From: Bradyrhizobium sp. LTSP849
Lineage (GTDB): Bacteria > Pseudomonadota > Alphaproteobacteria > Rhizobiales > Xanthobacteraceae
Assembly: GCF_000938255.1 (NCBI RefSeq)
Contig: NZ_JYMR01000031.1
Span: 1-64,000, forward strand
Reading direction: 5' to 3'
DNA length: 64,000 nucleotides
Below the pieces are notes generated by a model. It saw only the letters and a list, made by a program, of their open reading frames with translations. It ran no database searches and had not been told where the DNA came from. Positions 16,652-25,499 of this stretch are shown here, piece by piece (position 1 is the first letter of the stretch; each line of letters opens with the position of its first letter). The position numbers and the translations under genes are program-made.

Positions 16652-18022
16652 CTAGACGATCTGCCTCGTATCGGCGGGCTTGTGCAGCGCGCCGACGAGG
16701 ATGCGCAGCGCCTCCGTCAATTCCGATCTGTTGCGCGCCGCGCCCAGCGAGACGCGCGCGGCATGAGGCGGTGTCCCGTCGACTGCAAAGGCATCGCCGG
16801 CAACGACCGCGAGTCCATGTCGTAAGAGATGCGCCGCGACGTCGGGTCGACTATCCGGCAGCATGAGCCACAGATGATGGGCGGCTGGTTTTGCCCGGAA
16901 CCGAAAGCCCTTCAGCGCGCGTTGCGCCAGTTGCTGGCGGCCGACGGCCTCGTTGCGGATCGCGGTGATGATGCGGTCGGCGATGCCGCTCTCGAGCCAG
17001 TGCGTGACCAGCGCGACCATCAGCGGCGCTGGCATCTGCACAGTGGCTTGCAACCAGCTCCGCATCTCCTGCTGCGAATTGCTGTCGGGCGTCAGCAGAT
17101 AGGCGACGCGCAACGCCGACGCGATGCATTTTGACAGCGTGGTCGCCAGATACGTCCGCTCCGGAATGAGGTTGGCGATCGGCGCTGCCGCGCGATCGAG
17201 CAGCCCGTAGGCGTCATCCTCGATCAGCACCGTGTCGGCATCGCGGATGATCTTTGCAATCGCGCTGCGCCGTTCGGGAGCAAGCGTTGCCGTGGTCGGA
17301 TTGTGCAGCGTCGGAATGAGATAGACGGCCTTCGGTCTGTGCGTGCGACAGGCTTTCGCCAGCGCGTCTGGAAGAACACCATTTTCATCCATCGCCACGC
17401 CGACCAGCTTGACGCCGAGCCGCGTTGCGGCGGCCTTGATGCCGGGGAAGGTGAGCGCCTCCGTCAGCACGACCTCGCCGGGTCGCGCGAGATGGGCGAG
17501 CAGATTGAACAGAATGGTCTGCGTGCCCGGAAAGATCACGAGCTTGTCGGCATGCGCATGCGGAACGCGTGCGCGCATCCATCGCGCCGCGACCTCGCGC
17601 TCATGCGCGCTGCCGCCGGGGGGCTGGTAGTTGAGATGCGCGGTCAGGCCCGATTGCGCGCGGATCGCCTCCAGCCCTGCGATGATGCGTTCGTCGAGCT
17701 GCGCTTCGAGCGGATGTGGCGGCACGTTCATCGAGAGGTCGATCGCGACCGGATGCGGCATGTCGACCGCGCGGCGCGCGCTGGTCTCCGATACGAACGA
17801 TCCCTGACCGACCCTGGCCTCCATGATGCCGCGGCGCCGCGCCTCGGTGTAGGCGCGCGTCACAGTGGTCAGGTCGATGCCGAGCGCTTTGGCGAGCGCG
17901 CGTTGCGTCGGCAGTTGCTGTCCCCGCACCAGTCGGCCGGCGGCGATGTCGGCCTCCATGGCTTCGACGATGCGCTGATAGCGCGGCCCGCTCAGCTCCG
18001 AGATTGTAGGGGTCCAATCCAT
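16652..18022 (-). CDS. MocR-type regulator: GntR helix-turn-helix fused to PLP aminotransferase-like domain
   Basis: 456 residues from the ATG at 18022. Residues ~10-75 are a GntR winged helix (IVEAMEADIAAGRLVRGQQL, then PTQRALAKALGIDLTTVTRA). Residues ~100-450 are a fold-type-I aminotransferase domain with TLHNPTTATL, VLIEDDAYGLL and the PLP Schiff-base lysine in TTLSKCIASALRVAYL. MocR proteins use PLP as a sensor and usually control a vitamin B6, amino-acid or transport gene read divergently. The divergent neighbour is the DUF983 gene, and direct repeats lie between them. Confidence 0.88.
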   Translation of the reverse strand: MDWTPTISELSGPRYQRIVEAMEADIAAGRLVRGQQLPTQRALAKALGIDLTTVTRAYTEARRRGIMEARVGQGSFVSETSARRAVDMPHPVAIDLSMNVPPHPLEAQLDERIIAGLEAIRAQSGLTAHLNYQPPGGSAHEREVAARWMRARVPHAHADKLVIFPGTQTILFNLLAHLARPGEVVLTEALTFPGIKAAATRLGVKLVGVAMDENGVLPDALAKACRTHRPKAVYLIPTLHNPTTATLAPERRSAIAKIIRDADTVLIEDDAYGLLDRAAAPIANLIPERTYLATTLSKCIASALRVAYLLTPDSNSQQEMRSWLQATVQMPAPLMVALVTHWLESGIADRIITAIRNEAVGRQQLAQRALKGFRFRAKPAAHHLWLMLPDSRPDVAAHLLRHGLAVVAGDAFAVDGTPPHAARVSLGAARNRSELTEALRILVGALHKPADTRQIV

Positions 18023-18047
18023 GCAATTTAGGCCCATATCCTTTGAA

Positions 18048-18077
18048 TGTATGGATACAACATATTATTGTATGGAT
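18048..18077. promoter_or_regulatory. direct repeats TGTATGGAT, likely MocR-type operator
   Basis: TGTATGGAT occurs at 18048-18056 and again at 18069-18077, 21 bp apart start to start, i.e. two helical turns on the same DNA face. MocR-type regulators such as GabR and PdxR are known to bind direct repeats. The sites lie between the regulator start (18022) and the DUF983 start (18102). Confidence 0.65.
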
Positions 18078-18101
18078 CATCGAAAAGGAAGAGGTGATGT
18101 C

Positions 18102-18536
18102 ATGGCGACCGGTTCAATCTCTCTCGCACAGGCGATGTGGCGCGGTTTTCGCGGCAAGTGCCCGAACTGCGGCGAAGGGCACATGTTCGGGCGCTTCCTC
18201 AAGGTCGCCGACGCTTGCGATCATTGCGGCGAGGAGCTGTTTCACCAGCGTGCCGATGACTTTCCGGCTTATCTGGTGATGGTCGTGGTCGGACATCTCG
18301 TCGTGCCCGCGATCCTCGCGGTCGAGACCGTCTACGCGCCGCCGGTCTGGCTGCAATTGGCGGTGTGGCTGCCGGTGACGCTGTTTGCTTCGCTCGCGCT
18401 GCTGCAGCCGACCAAGGGCGCCATCGTGGGCCTGCAATGGCAGATCGGAATGCACGGTTTTGAGGCGAGTAAGCTGCGGCGGGAAGGTGGCCAGCTTGCA
18501 CCCGTGCTGATGAAAGCGAACACGCGCGCCGCTTGA
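18102..18536 (+). CDS. DUF983 membrane protein with zinc-ribbon
   Basis: 144 residues. The ATG at 18102 has an AAGGAAGAGG ribosome site 7 bp upstream; two upstream in-frame ATGs lie within the operator repeats and are rejected. Two CxxC pairs near the N-terminus (GKCPNCGEG and DACDHCGEE) form a zinc-ribbon. Two membrane helices follow (LVMVVVGHLVVPAILAVE and WLQLAVWLPVTLFASLALL). DUF983 proteins have no settled biochemical role; some neighbour respiratory or haem genes. The position opposite a MocR regulator suggests it is that regulator's target. Confidence 0.85.
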   Translation: MATGSISLAQAMWRGFRGKCPNCGEGHMFGRFLKVADACDHCGEELFHQRADDFPAYLVMVVVGHLVVPAILAVETVYAPPVWLQLAVWLPVTLFASLALLQPTKGAIVGLQWQIGMHGFEASKLRREGGQLAPVLMKANTRAA

Positions 18537-18596
18537 CGCGCGGCGGCGTTTACATCGCGAACTCGGCCGCTACACTCCATCGTATCAACAAAAACG

Positions 18597-19322
18597 ATGG
18601 AAACGCCGATGGCCGCGCGCTCGAAGACCTTCCTGCTTTGTCACGGCGCGTGGTCCGGCGGATGGGCCTGGAAGAAGATGTATCCGCTGATGGCGCAGGC
18701 CGGCCATCGCCTGATCGCGCCGACCTACACCGGGCTCGGCGAGCGATCGCATCTCGCCAGTCCCGCGATCGACCTCGAGACACACATCCAGGACATCCTC
18801 AACGTCATCAAGTTCGAGGATATCAGTGATATCGCGCTGCTCGGCCACAGCTATGGCGGCATGGTCGCGACCGGCGTTGCCGACCGCGCGCGCGAGCGCG
18901 TGACGCAATTGATCTATCTCGACGCCTTCGTGCCGCGCGACGGCCAGTCGCTGTTCGACCTCAACGAGAGCGGGCGCGAGCCGATGCGCAAGGCGGCAGC
19001 TGCGGGTGACGGCTATCGCATTCCGCCGAACCCGCCGCCGCCCGATACGCCGCAAGCCGATCTCGATTGGCTCAACGCACGCCGCATCAACATGCCGCTT
19101 AAATGTTTCGAGACCAAGCTGAAGCTCCAGCACGGCGAGCCGGCAATGCCGCGCAGCTACATCTATTGCAAACGCATTCCGCCCGGCGATGTGTTCGGAC
19201 AGTTCGCGAAGCGGGCCAAGAGTGAGGAGGGCTGGGGCTATTTCGAACTCGACGCCAGTCATGCGCCGAACGTGACGGCGCCGGAGGCGCTAATGGGCGT
19301 GTTGGGCGAGATCGTCGGCTAG
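18597..19322 (+). CDS. alpha/beta hydrolase (EstC/methylesterase-like)
   Basis: 241 residues. The oxyanion segment FLLCHGAWSGGWAWKKMYPL is followed by THIQDILNVI, the nucleophile elbow LLGHSYGGMVATGVA (Ser near residue 88), a likely acid in the LIYLDAFVPRDG strand region or later, and a catalytic His in ELDASHAPNVTAPEAL near the C-terminus. This arrangement is shared with plant-type methylesterases and bacterial EstC-like carboxylesterases. The substrate is not predictable. It follows the DUF983 gene by 60 bp and is ended by a strong hairpin. Confidence 0.85.
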   Translation: METPMAARSKTFLLCHGAWSGGWAWKKMYPLMAQAGHRLIAPTYTGLGERSHLASPAIDLETHIQDILNVIKFEDISDIALLGHSYGGMVATGVADRARERVTQLIYLDAFVPRDGQSLFDLNESGREPMRKAAAAGDGYRIPPNPPPPDTPQADLDWLNARRINMPLKCFETKLKLQHGEPAMPRSYIYCKRIPPGDVFGQFAKRAKSEEGWGYFELDASHAPNVTAPEALMGVLGEIVG

Positions 19323-19342
19323 CTCCTTCGTCACCAAAAATG

Positions 19343-19382
19343 GTGAGGGGTCCGATGCGTTAGCATCGAACCCCTCGTCACT
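19343..19382. terminator. strong hairpin between convergent hydrolase and rnpB
   Basis: GAGGGGTCCGATGC and GCATCGAACCCCTC pair (13 of 14) around GTTA, with GTGA/TCAC extending the base and TTTCTT after the stem. It can terminate the hydrolase message and, read the other way, transcription past rnpB. Confidence 0.65.
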
Positions 19383-19445
19383 TTCTTAGTAAGACGCGTT
19401 TCCTTCACGCGAACCGGAAGACCACTTCGCTCGAAAACGCTTTAG

Positions 19446-19930
19446 AATATCAGCCGGCCTGTAAGCCGGGTTCTGTAAGGCACCGCCCGCTTGCGCGAAC
19501 GATACGTGACGGCCATTCCTCTGGGACAATGTTTGCACATTGCCTCGAGCAACCTACCCGGACGGCGGGCCTGACATCGCCCCGCGGCGTTATCGCTTGC
19601 GCGATCGGCCCGCATTTGCCGTCCCTATTCGGTTTTGCTCCCGGTGGGGTTTACCATGCCGACCCCGTTGCCGGAGCCGCGGTGCGCTCTTACCGCACCT
19701 TTTCACCCTTACCCGCCTACGCTGCTTGCGCAGCTTCGGCGTGGCGCGCCTTGCGGGCTTGTCACGCCATAGCCCCGTTAGGGGCGACGGCGGGCGGTTC
19801 GTTCTCTGTGGCACTTTCCCTGGGGTTGCCCCCGCCGGACGTTATCCGGCACCGTATGTCAAGGGAGCCCGGACTTTCCTCCCCGGCGGCCTTTCGGCAC
19901 CTACAGGGGCGGCCGTCCGGCCGACTGACG
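19446..19930 (-). ncRNA. rnpB: RNase P RNA (bacterial type A)
   Basis: Catalytic RNA of ribonuclease P, which matures tRNA 5' ends. On the - strand the conserved 5' core reads GCCGCCGGGGAGGAAAGTCC (near 19870-19895), with GAGGAAAGTCCGGGCT of the P3/P4 region. The 3' part contains TTACAGAACCCGGCTTACAG (near 19460-19480). The terminal helix P1 closes as a 10-bp stem between 19919-19928 and 19450-19459 (one G-U pair), which sets the ends to within a few bases. The length of ~485 nt is somewhat long because of alphaproteobacterial GC-rich stems. Open frames across this region are artefacts. Confidence 0.93.
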
Positions 19931-19958
19931 GCCTACGCATGGGCATTTGTGACGGTTT

Positions 19959-19964
19959 CGTCAA
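19959..19964 (-). promoter_or_regulatory. possible rnpB -35 element
   Basis: TTGACG on the - strand lies about 17 bp before CATGCG, a weak -10, which would place transcription start near 19930-19935, matching the P1 boundary of rnpB. Confidence 0.35.
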
Positions 19965-20075
19965 GCAGAGATCGCCGCGCACGCGGCTTGCAAATAATTT
20001 ATCCTGAAGATGTCGTTTGGTGTGTGCCCGGTTCGACTGGATGTCGGTGATCCCCCGAACAACAGGAGTTAAGCC

Positions 20076-20426
20076 ATGCAGTATCTGCTGCTGATCTACC
20101 GGAACGAAGCGGAATTGAGCAAGATGACTCCCGCAGACCGTCAGGCGATGTCGGCGGAGTACGGCACTTACACGCAGTCGATCGTCCAGAGCGGCCATTT
20201 CAAGGCCGGTGACGGGCTTCAGCCGACCACGACGGCGACCACCGTGCGCGTGCGTGAGGGCAAGACCCTGACGACCGACGGTCCGTTCGCGGAAACCCGC
20301 GAGCAGCTTGGTGGCTACTATCTGGTCGAGGCCAAGGATCTCGACGCCGCCATTGGGCTGGCTGCGCGGATTCCTGGGGCCAAGGCAGGCTCGATCGAGA
20401 TCCGGCCGGTCATGATCTACAAGTGA
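20076..20426 (+). CDS. YciI/DGPF-domain protein
   Basis: 116 residues, ATG preceded by ACAGGAG. A YCII-related ferredoxin-like fold: [17 protein letters not shown] at the start and the name-giving DGPF signature in [20 protein letters not shown], ending [13 protein letters not shown] proteins are the conserved partners of ECF42-group sigma factors, and the sigma gene here starts inside this stop codon (GTGA overlap), so the two are translationally coupled. The role of the DGPF protein is not established; it has been proposed to be part of the regulon or to sense a signal. Confidence 0.9.
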   Translation: MQYLLLIYRNEAELSKMTPADRQAMSAEYGTYTQSIVQSGHFKAGDGLQPTTTATTVRVREGKTLTTDGPFAETREQLGGYYLVEAKDLDAAIGLAARIPGAKAGSIEIRPVMIYK

Positions 20427-21658
20427 TCTCTTCCGCCGACATCGACAAGATCTTCCGCGACGAGGCGGGGCGGGCGCTGGCCACCCTGATCCGCCTCGTC
20501 GGTGATTTCGATCTTGCCGAGGACGCGCTCCAGGATGCCTTCGCGGTTGCACTGGAGCGCTGGTCGGCCGGCGAGGTGCCCGACAATCCACGTGCCTGGC
20601 TGGTCAATGTCGGCCGCAACAAGGCGATCGACCGTGTCCGGAGGCAGGCCGTCTTCCGCGGCAAGCAGCAGGCGCTCGTGCACGAGCTCGAGCTCAACGC
20701 GCAAGCACCCGCCGAGCCGCCGACGATGGTCGATGACGACATGCTGCGGCTGATCTTCACCTGTTGCCATCCGGCGTTCGCGGCCGAGGTGCAGGTCGCG
20801 CTGACGCTGCGCACCGTCTGTGGGCTTTCCATGGCGCAGGTTGCGCGCGCCTTCCTCATCAGTGAGGATGCGATGGCGCAGCGCCTCGTTCGCGCCAAGC
20901 AGAAGATCAGGCTCGCCGGCATTCCCTATGAAGTGCCGGAGCACGCCGCGCTGGCGCCGCGGCTCAACGGCGTGCTCGCCGTGATCTATCTCGTCTTTAC
21001 CGAAGGCTATGTCGCAACTTCAGGCGCGGATCTGATGCGGCCCGATCTCGCGGTCGAGGCGATCCGGCTCGGCCGGTTGCTCGACCGGCTCATGCCGGAT
21101 CGCGCCGCGATCAAGGGCCTGCTTGCGCTGATGCTGCTGCACGATGCGCGCCGCGCCGGGCGCGAAACGGCGGCGGGCGACATAGTCCTGCTCGAAGAGC
21201 AGGACCGTTCGCTCTGGGACCGTGCGCAGATCGAGCAGGGATTACGGCTGGTGGACGACGCGCTGCGCGTGCCCGGCCGGCCGCAGCCCTATGTGGTGCA
21301 GGCCGCGATTGCCGCGCTGCATGCACGCGCGCCAAGTTACGAGCAGACCGACTGGCCGCAGATCGCCGGGCTCTATGAGGTGCTGATGCGCATCAATCCG
21401 TCGCCGGTGATCGAACTCAACCACGCTGCCGCAGTCTCGATGGTCGATGGTCCCGCGCGCTCTCTCGATCTCGTCGATGCGATTGCCGCGCGCGGCGGGC
21501 TCGATGGCTACGAACTGCTGCCGGCGGTGCGCGCGGATCTGTTGCGGCGGCTTGATCGCAAGGAAGAGGCGCGCGAGGCCTATCGCGTAGCGACGGAGGT
21601 GACGCAACTCGAGCCGTTGCGAAGACTGTATGCGCGAAGGGTGAGGGAGCTTGGTTAG
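20423..21658 (+). CDS. ECF42-group sigma factor with TPR-like C-terminal extension
   Basis: 411 residues, GTG start overlapping the upstream stop by 4 bp. Region 2 is near residues 10-75 ([36 protein letters not shown]), region 4 near 105-165 ([34 protein letters not shown]). The remaining ~240 residues are helical with TPR-like pairs ([56 protein letters not shown]). This long extension replaces an anti-sigma factor in the ECF42 group, and no anti-sigma gene is present here. It likely directs transcription of its own DGPF operon. Confidence 0.9.
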   Translation: MISSADIDKIFRDEAGRALATLIRLVGDFDLAEDALQDAFAVALERWSAGEVPDNPRAWLVNVGRNKAIDRVRRQAVFRGKQQALVHELELNAQAPAEPPTMVDDDMLRLIFTCCHPAFAAEVQVALTLRTVCGLSMAQVARAFLISEDAMAQRLVRAKQKIRLAGIPYEVPEHAALAPRLNGVLAVIYLVFTEGYVATSGADLMRPDLAVEAIRLGRLLDRLMPDRAAIKGLLALMLLHDARRAGRETAAGDIVLLEEQDRSLWDRAQIEQGLRLVDDALRVPGRPQPYVVQAAIAALHARAPSYEQTDWPQIAGLYEVLMRINPSPVIELNHAAAVSMVDGPARSLDLVDAIAARGGLDGYELLPAVRADLLRRLDRKEEAREAYRVATEVTQLEPLRRLYARRVRELG

Positions 21659-21672
21659 AGCGTGGACGGCAA

Positions 21673-22698
21673 TCAGATGCCGAGCGCGCTCTGGTAGGCG
21701 AACAGGGCGGGCGCGCCGCCTGTGTGCAGGAAGATGACATCCTCGTCGTTGCGCCAACGGCCTTGGCGGATCATCGCGATCAGACCGGCGAGCCCTTTGC
21801 CCGAATAGACCGGGTCAAGCGCAAGAGCCTCCGATTTTCCTGCAAGCCGGATCGCTTCGATCGTGGCCTCGTGCGGTACCCCGTAGGCTGGTCCGGCATG
21901 ACCGGCAACGACTTCCACCATGGCCTCGTCGATGCCTGCGCCAAGCAGGTCCGCCGCTTGCCGTGCAAGAGCCACCACATCAGCGCGCACCCGCGCGGGC
22001 TCGGCATCGATATCGATCCCGACGATTCTCGTGCCCGGCATGGCCACGGCCGCGCCGACGACGAGACCGGCCTGCGTGCCGGCGCTTCCGGTGCAATGCA
22101 CGATCGCGGCCGGCGCGAAGCCCGCCAGCGCCGCCTGCTGCTCGATTTCGGAGATCGTGGTGGCATAGGCGACCGCGCCCAGCGCATTCGAGACGCCGTA
22201 GGGCACGAAATACGGCCTGCGCCCCGACGCCCGGAGATCGTCGACCAGCGTGCGGATGGCCGCATTGCGATCGCCGGTCCATGGCACGTCGTGCAGGTGC
22301 GCGCCGAACAGCCGGTTGAGAAAGGCGTTGCCCGAGGTTTCGTATTCCGGCGTCGGCGGCGCGAGTCGACCGTGATAGACGGCGAGATGACAGGCCAGCC
22401 CGAGCTTTGCTGCAACCGCGGCAACCTGCCGCTGGCTATTCGATTGCACGACACCGCCTGAGACGATCGTATCGGCGCCCTCTAGAACCGCATCGTGCAG
22501 GACGTAGTCGAGCTTGCGCAATTTGTTGCCGCCAAATCCGAGCCCGGTCGCATCGTCGCGTTTGACCCACAGTCGCGGCCCGCCGAGATGATCCGTTAGC
22601 CGCTTCATCGGTTCGAGTGGCGTGGGAAGATCGGCCAAGCCCAGGCGAGGAAAAGCTGCGAGTCGGTCAATCAGCGGCTTGCGATCAATCTGCGTCAT
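21673..22698 (-). CDS. D-cysteine desulfhydrase / ACC deaminase-family PLP enzyme
   Basis: 341 residues. Fold-type-II PLP enzyme: LADLPTPLEPMKRLTDHLGG at the N-terminus and the PLP lysine in GFGGNKLRKLDYVL (about residue 58), SGGVVQSNSQRQVAA for the cofactor phosphate and substrate carboxylate region, and a final LHTGGAPALFAYQ. The family covers D-cysteine desulfhydrase (D-cysteine to pyruvate, H2S, ammonia) and ACC deaminase, which lowers plant ethylene. The residues separating them cannot be assigned with confidence by eye, but the overall wording is closer to DcyD-type enzymes. Confidence 0.85.
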   Translation of the reverse strand: MTQIDRKPLIDRLAAFPRLGLADLPTPLEPMKRLTDHLGGPRLWVKRDDATGLGFGGNKLRKLDYVLHDAVLEGADTIVSGGVVQSNSQRQVAAVAAKLGLACHLAVYHGRLAPPTPEYETSGNAFLNRLFGAHLHDVPWTGDRNAAIRTLVDDLRASGRRPYFVPYGVSNALGAVAYATTISEIEQQAALAGFAPAAIVHCTGSAGTQAGLVVGAAVAMPGTRIVGIDIDAEPARVRADVVALARQAADLLGAGIDEAMVEVVAGHAGPAYGVPHEATIEAIRLAGKSEALALDPVYSGKGLAGLIAMIRQGRWRNDEDVIFLHTGGAPALFAYQSALGI

Positions 22699-22818
22699 TT
22701 CGTTCGCCCCGCTCGCACATGACCGTCGGACAATAGCCCGACGCCCGCAATTGCGGCGACGATCGCGTGATCACATTCAAGCGAACAGCGGAAGAATTCT
22801 TACCGCGAAGGACGTGCG

Positions 22819-23682
22819 TTACTTCGCAGCCACAGTCGTCTCCTCCGCCGGCAGGCTGGCCAGCAGCGCCTGTAGCGTCGACAGTGTCGAATGATCGGCG
22901 ACACCATCGAGCCGTGCTGGGCGAAAATGGCGTTGGAAGGCGGTGACGATTTCCATCGTCGATGCGTCGTATTTGCCGGTCAGCGGCACGCCATAGCCAT
23001 ATCGTGCGAGCGCCTGCTGAAGGCTCAGCACTTCGTCGCTGATGGTGCCGAGCATCAGGCTCTCGCCGCGCACGACCGGCGCGGGCGTCACCCAATGACC
23101 GACGCCCGAATTGGCCAACGAATGCCACGGAAACTTTTCGCCAGGGTCCTTCTTGCGCGCGGGCGCGACGTCGGAATGACCGAGCACCCGTTGCGGCGCG
23201 ACCTTGCGGCGGAGCATGATGCCGCGGCACAGCGCGATCACGGCGGCGATCTGGCGCAGCGGATATTCCGGGTAACCCCAATCGTGCCCGCGATTGATGA
23301 TCTCAATGCCGATCGAGCAGGAGTTGATGTCGTCCTCGCCGGCCCAGGACGAGACGCCGGCGTGCCAGGCGCGCCTCGCCTCCGGCACGCATTGCACGAT
23401 GCGGCCGTCCTCGAGCACGACGTAATGGGCCGAGACTTCGGTGCCTGCCGTGCACAGCCGCGCGAGCGCGCCCTCGACGTCGGGCATGCCGGTGTAGTGC
23501 AGCACGATCATGTCGGGCTGCCGTCCCTTGTTGCGGTCGCCATGATTGGGCGAGGGGATGATGTCGGAGACGATCGAGGAATCCGGCTCGAACGTCCGTA
23601 TGTTCGCCGCGGCCTTGGGAACCGGGAGAACGCGTTGACGCTTCGAATCAGTTCCAGATGGCGTGGACGAACCGGACGACAT
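22819..23682 (-). CDS. N-acetylmuramoyl-L-alanine amidase with peptidoglycan-binding domain
   Basis: 287 residues from the ATG at 23682 (the longer frame needs a TTG). AmpD/AmiD-type amidase_2 domain about residues 45-190: MIVLHYTGMPDVEGAL, VSAHYVVLEDGRIVQCVPE, AWHAGVSSWAG, SIGIEIINRG and VLGHSDVAPARKKDPGEKFP, which contains the zinc His and the catalytic Lys/Asp region. A peptidoglycan_binding_1 module follows (LSLQQALARYGYGVPLTGKY, VTAFQRHFRP). It cleaves the MurNAc to L-Ala bond during wall recycling or remodelling. No signal peptide is visible, which fits a cytosolic AmpD-like recycling role. It is divergent from the dcw cluster. Confidence 0.9.
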   Translation of the reverse strand: MSSGSSTPSGTDSKRQRVLPVPKAAANIRTFEPDSSIVSDIIPSPNHGDRNKGRQPDMIVLHYTGMPDVEGALARLCTAGTEVSAHYVVLEDGRIVQCVPEARRAWHAGVSSWAGEDDINSCSIGIEIINRGHDWGYPEYPLRQIAAVIALCRGIMLRRKVAPQRVLGHSDVAPARKKDPGEKFPWHSLANSGVGHWVTPAPVVRGESLMLGTISDEVLSLQQALARYGYGVPLTGKYDASTMEIVTAFQRHFRPARLDGVADHSTLSTLQALLASLPAEETTVAAK

Positions 23683-24113
23683 ATACCGCTCAAGTCGGAC
23701 AGAAGAGGTGGGCCAAGCCCTTCTCTTTACTATTCCTTTACCCTTCGCTTCGCGCAATCGCGCGTCACGGTTAACGGGCGCATTTTGGGGTCACTGTGTG
23801 GATGAAGCATCACCGCTCCTTCACCTTTTCGACTTGTAACCGAGCGATCAACGCTTTCTTAACGCTAAGGGCCGTTACTGAGAGGTGAAGAGCCGACCCG
23901 CGTCCGGAGGCGGCCAAAGCGTTTTTGGCTCGAAATCCCATGGCTGCCCGACAAATTCCACTGGGAACACCGGGGGTGCCACCTGGGACGACCGGGCTCG
24001 GTTACCGTGCTGCACAGGGGTTGGGTCGTGGAACCGCCGCGACGCGGAATTATTCGAGGCGTAATGGGCTGGCTCGCCCCCGATTTCACCTGTCCGTTCG
24101 ACAGGCGTGGCGC
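23683..24113. other. 431-bp gap upstream of the dcw cluster
   Basis: No gene is supported here. mraZ, which often opens dcw clusters, is absent, and the frame running into rsmH from 23925 shows no MraZ-like sequence. The gap contains GTTAAC at 23770-23775, TTAAC again near 23860, and a G-rich block (23962-23996) with TGGGAACACC-GGGGG and TGGGACGACC-GGG arranged at ~10-bp periods. The dcw promoter is presumably here. Confidence 0.5.
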
Positions 24114-25103
24114 ATGAGCTCCGCGCCTCACATTCCCGTGCTTGGCCGCGAGGCGATCGATCATCTCGCGCCGCGCGAGGGCGGCATTTATGTCGACGCG
24201 ACCTTCGGTGCCGGCGGCTACAGCCGTGCCATCCTCGACGTGCCGGGAACCCGCCTGATCGCGATCGATCGCGACAGCACGGCGATCGCCGGCGGTGCCG
24301 AGCTGGTCGAGCGTTCAGGCGGCCGGCTGACGCTGGTCGAGGACCGCTTCTCGAATCTCGCCGAGGTCTGCTCGGCGCAAGGCATCGATGCCGTCGACGG
24401 CGTCGTGATGGACGTCGGCGTGTCCTCGATGCAGCTCGACCAGGCCGGCCGCGGCTTTTCGTTCCGCCTCGATGGTCCGCTCGACATGCGGATGGGCCAG
24501 GAGGGACCGACGGCCGCCGATGTCGTCGCGCGCGCCTCGGAGAGCGATCTCGCCGACATCATCTATCTCTTCGGCGAGGAGCGGCATTCGCGCCGTGTCG
24601 CCCGCGCCATCGTGGCGGACCGGCAGGAGACGCCGTTCACGACGACGCGTTCGCTCGCGGATCTCGTCGGCCGGGTGGTTCGCTCGAAACAGGGCGATAT
24701 TCACCCCGCAACGCGGACGTTTCAGGCGCTGCGCATCTTCGTCAACGAAGAGCTCGAAGAACTCCAGACCGCGCTTGCGGCGGCCGAGCGCGTGCTCAAG
24801 CCCGGCGGCCGTCTCGTAGTCGTGTCGTTCCACTCGCTGGAAGACCGCATCGTCAAGAATTTCTTCTCAGAGCGCTCCAAGACCGGCGGCGGCTCGCGGC
24901 ATCGGCCGGAAATGGCGCAGACTGCGCCGAGCTTCCAGCTTCTGACGCGACGGCCCGTGATCGCCGGCGAGGAGGAGGTTGCGCATAACCCGCGCGCTCG
25001 CTCAGCAAAACTGCGCGCCGCCGAGCGCACTGATGCGCCCGCACATGACGATCGCGAGCCCTCGTCATGGCCACAACTCTCCGAAATCATGAGGGGTGGC
25101 TAG
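24114..25103 (+). CDS. rsmH: 16S rRNA (cytosine-1402-N4)-methyltransferase
   Basis: 329 residues from the ATG at 24114, where homology begins ([19 protein letters not shown]). The SAM-binding core [14 protein letters not shown] is at about 27-40, then [58 protein letters not shown] and [16 protein letters not shown], the full RsmH (MraW) set. It methylates the ribosomal P-site nucleotide C1402. It is the first gene of the dcw cluster, 3 bp before ftsL. Confidence 0.96.
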   Translation: MSSAPHIPVLGREAIDHLAPREGGIYVDATFGAGGYSRAILDVPGTRLIAIDRDSTAIAGGAELVERSGGRLTLVEDRFSNLAEVCSAQGIDAVDGVVMDVGVSSMQLDQAGRGFSFRLDGPLDMRMGQEGPTAADVVARASESDLADIIYLFGEERHSRRVARAIVADRQETPFTTTRSLADLVGRVVRSKQGDIHPATRTFQALRIFVNEELEELQTALAAAERVLKPGGRLVVVSFHSLEDRIVKNFFSERSKTGGGSRHRPEMAQTAPSFQLLTRRPVIAGEEEVAHNPRARSAKLRAAERTDAPAHDDREPSSWPQLSEIMRGG

Positions 25104-25106
25104 CGC

Positions 25107-25499
25107 ATGCGCTTCATTCACCTCCTCGTCATTGGCGCGCTGATCTTCGCGGCCGCCTATGTCTACCGGATCAAGATGGACTCCACCGCCCGCACCGAGA
25201 AGGTGCTGCGGCTGCATGCGGAGATCCGCGAGCAGCGCGATGCGATCGCGTCGCTGCGGTCCGACTGGGCCAGGCTCGACGCGCCCTTGCGCCTGCAAGG
25301 CCTGTCCGAGCGGCATCTGCCGCTCAAGCCCGTCAACGCCACACAATATGACTCGTTGAAGAACCTGCCGGAGCGGCCGCCGCGGATGTTCAGGCAGGGT
25401 GAGCCTGATCCGATCGGGTCCATGATCAACACCATCGAAGCCGCAAGCGATCCCGATACGGTGACGGGCTCCGTGCCTCAGTCCGAGGACAAGCAATGA
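25107..25499 (+). CDS. ftsL: cell division protein FtsL
   Basis: 130 residues: one N-terminal membrane helix (LLVIGALIFAAAYVYRI), then a coiled-coil with heptad leucines (EKVLRLHAEIREQRDAIASL) and an alphaproteobacterial LPLKPVNATQYD segment. A poorly conserved ~50-residue tail (PPRMFRQGEP to SEDKQ) extends beyond the E. coli length. Bitopic divisome protein that forms the FtsQLB-type complex. Identified mainly from position between rsmH and ftsI and from layout. The start of ftsI overlaps its stop (ATGA). Confidence 0.9.
   Translation: MRFIHLLVIGALIFAAAYVYRIKMDSTARTEKVLRLHAEIREQRDAIASLRSDWARLDAPLRLQGLSERHLPLKPVNATQYDSLKNLPERPPRMFRQGEPDPIGSMINTIEAASDPDTVTGSVPQSEDKQ

Noticed and set aside
19529-20050. 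Open reading frames of 155-173 codons across the rnpB region
   Set aside because: They overlap the highly structured RNase P RNA on the opposite strand, and their peptides have no domain pattern.
23925-24113. Longer rsmH protein starting at 23925
   Set aside because: The extra 63 residues show no RsmH homology and no ribosome site; conserved sequence begins at 24114.
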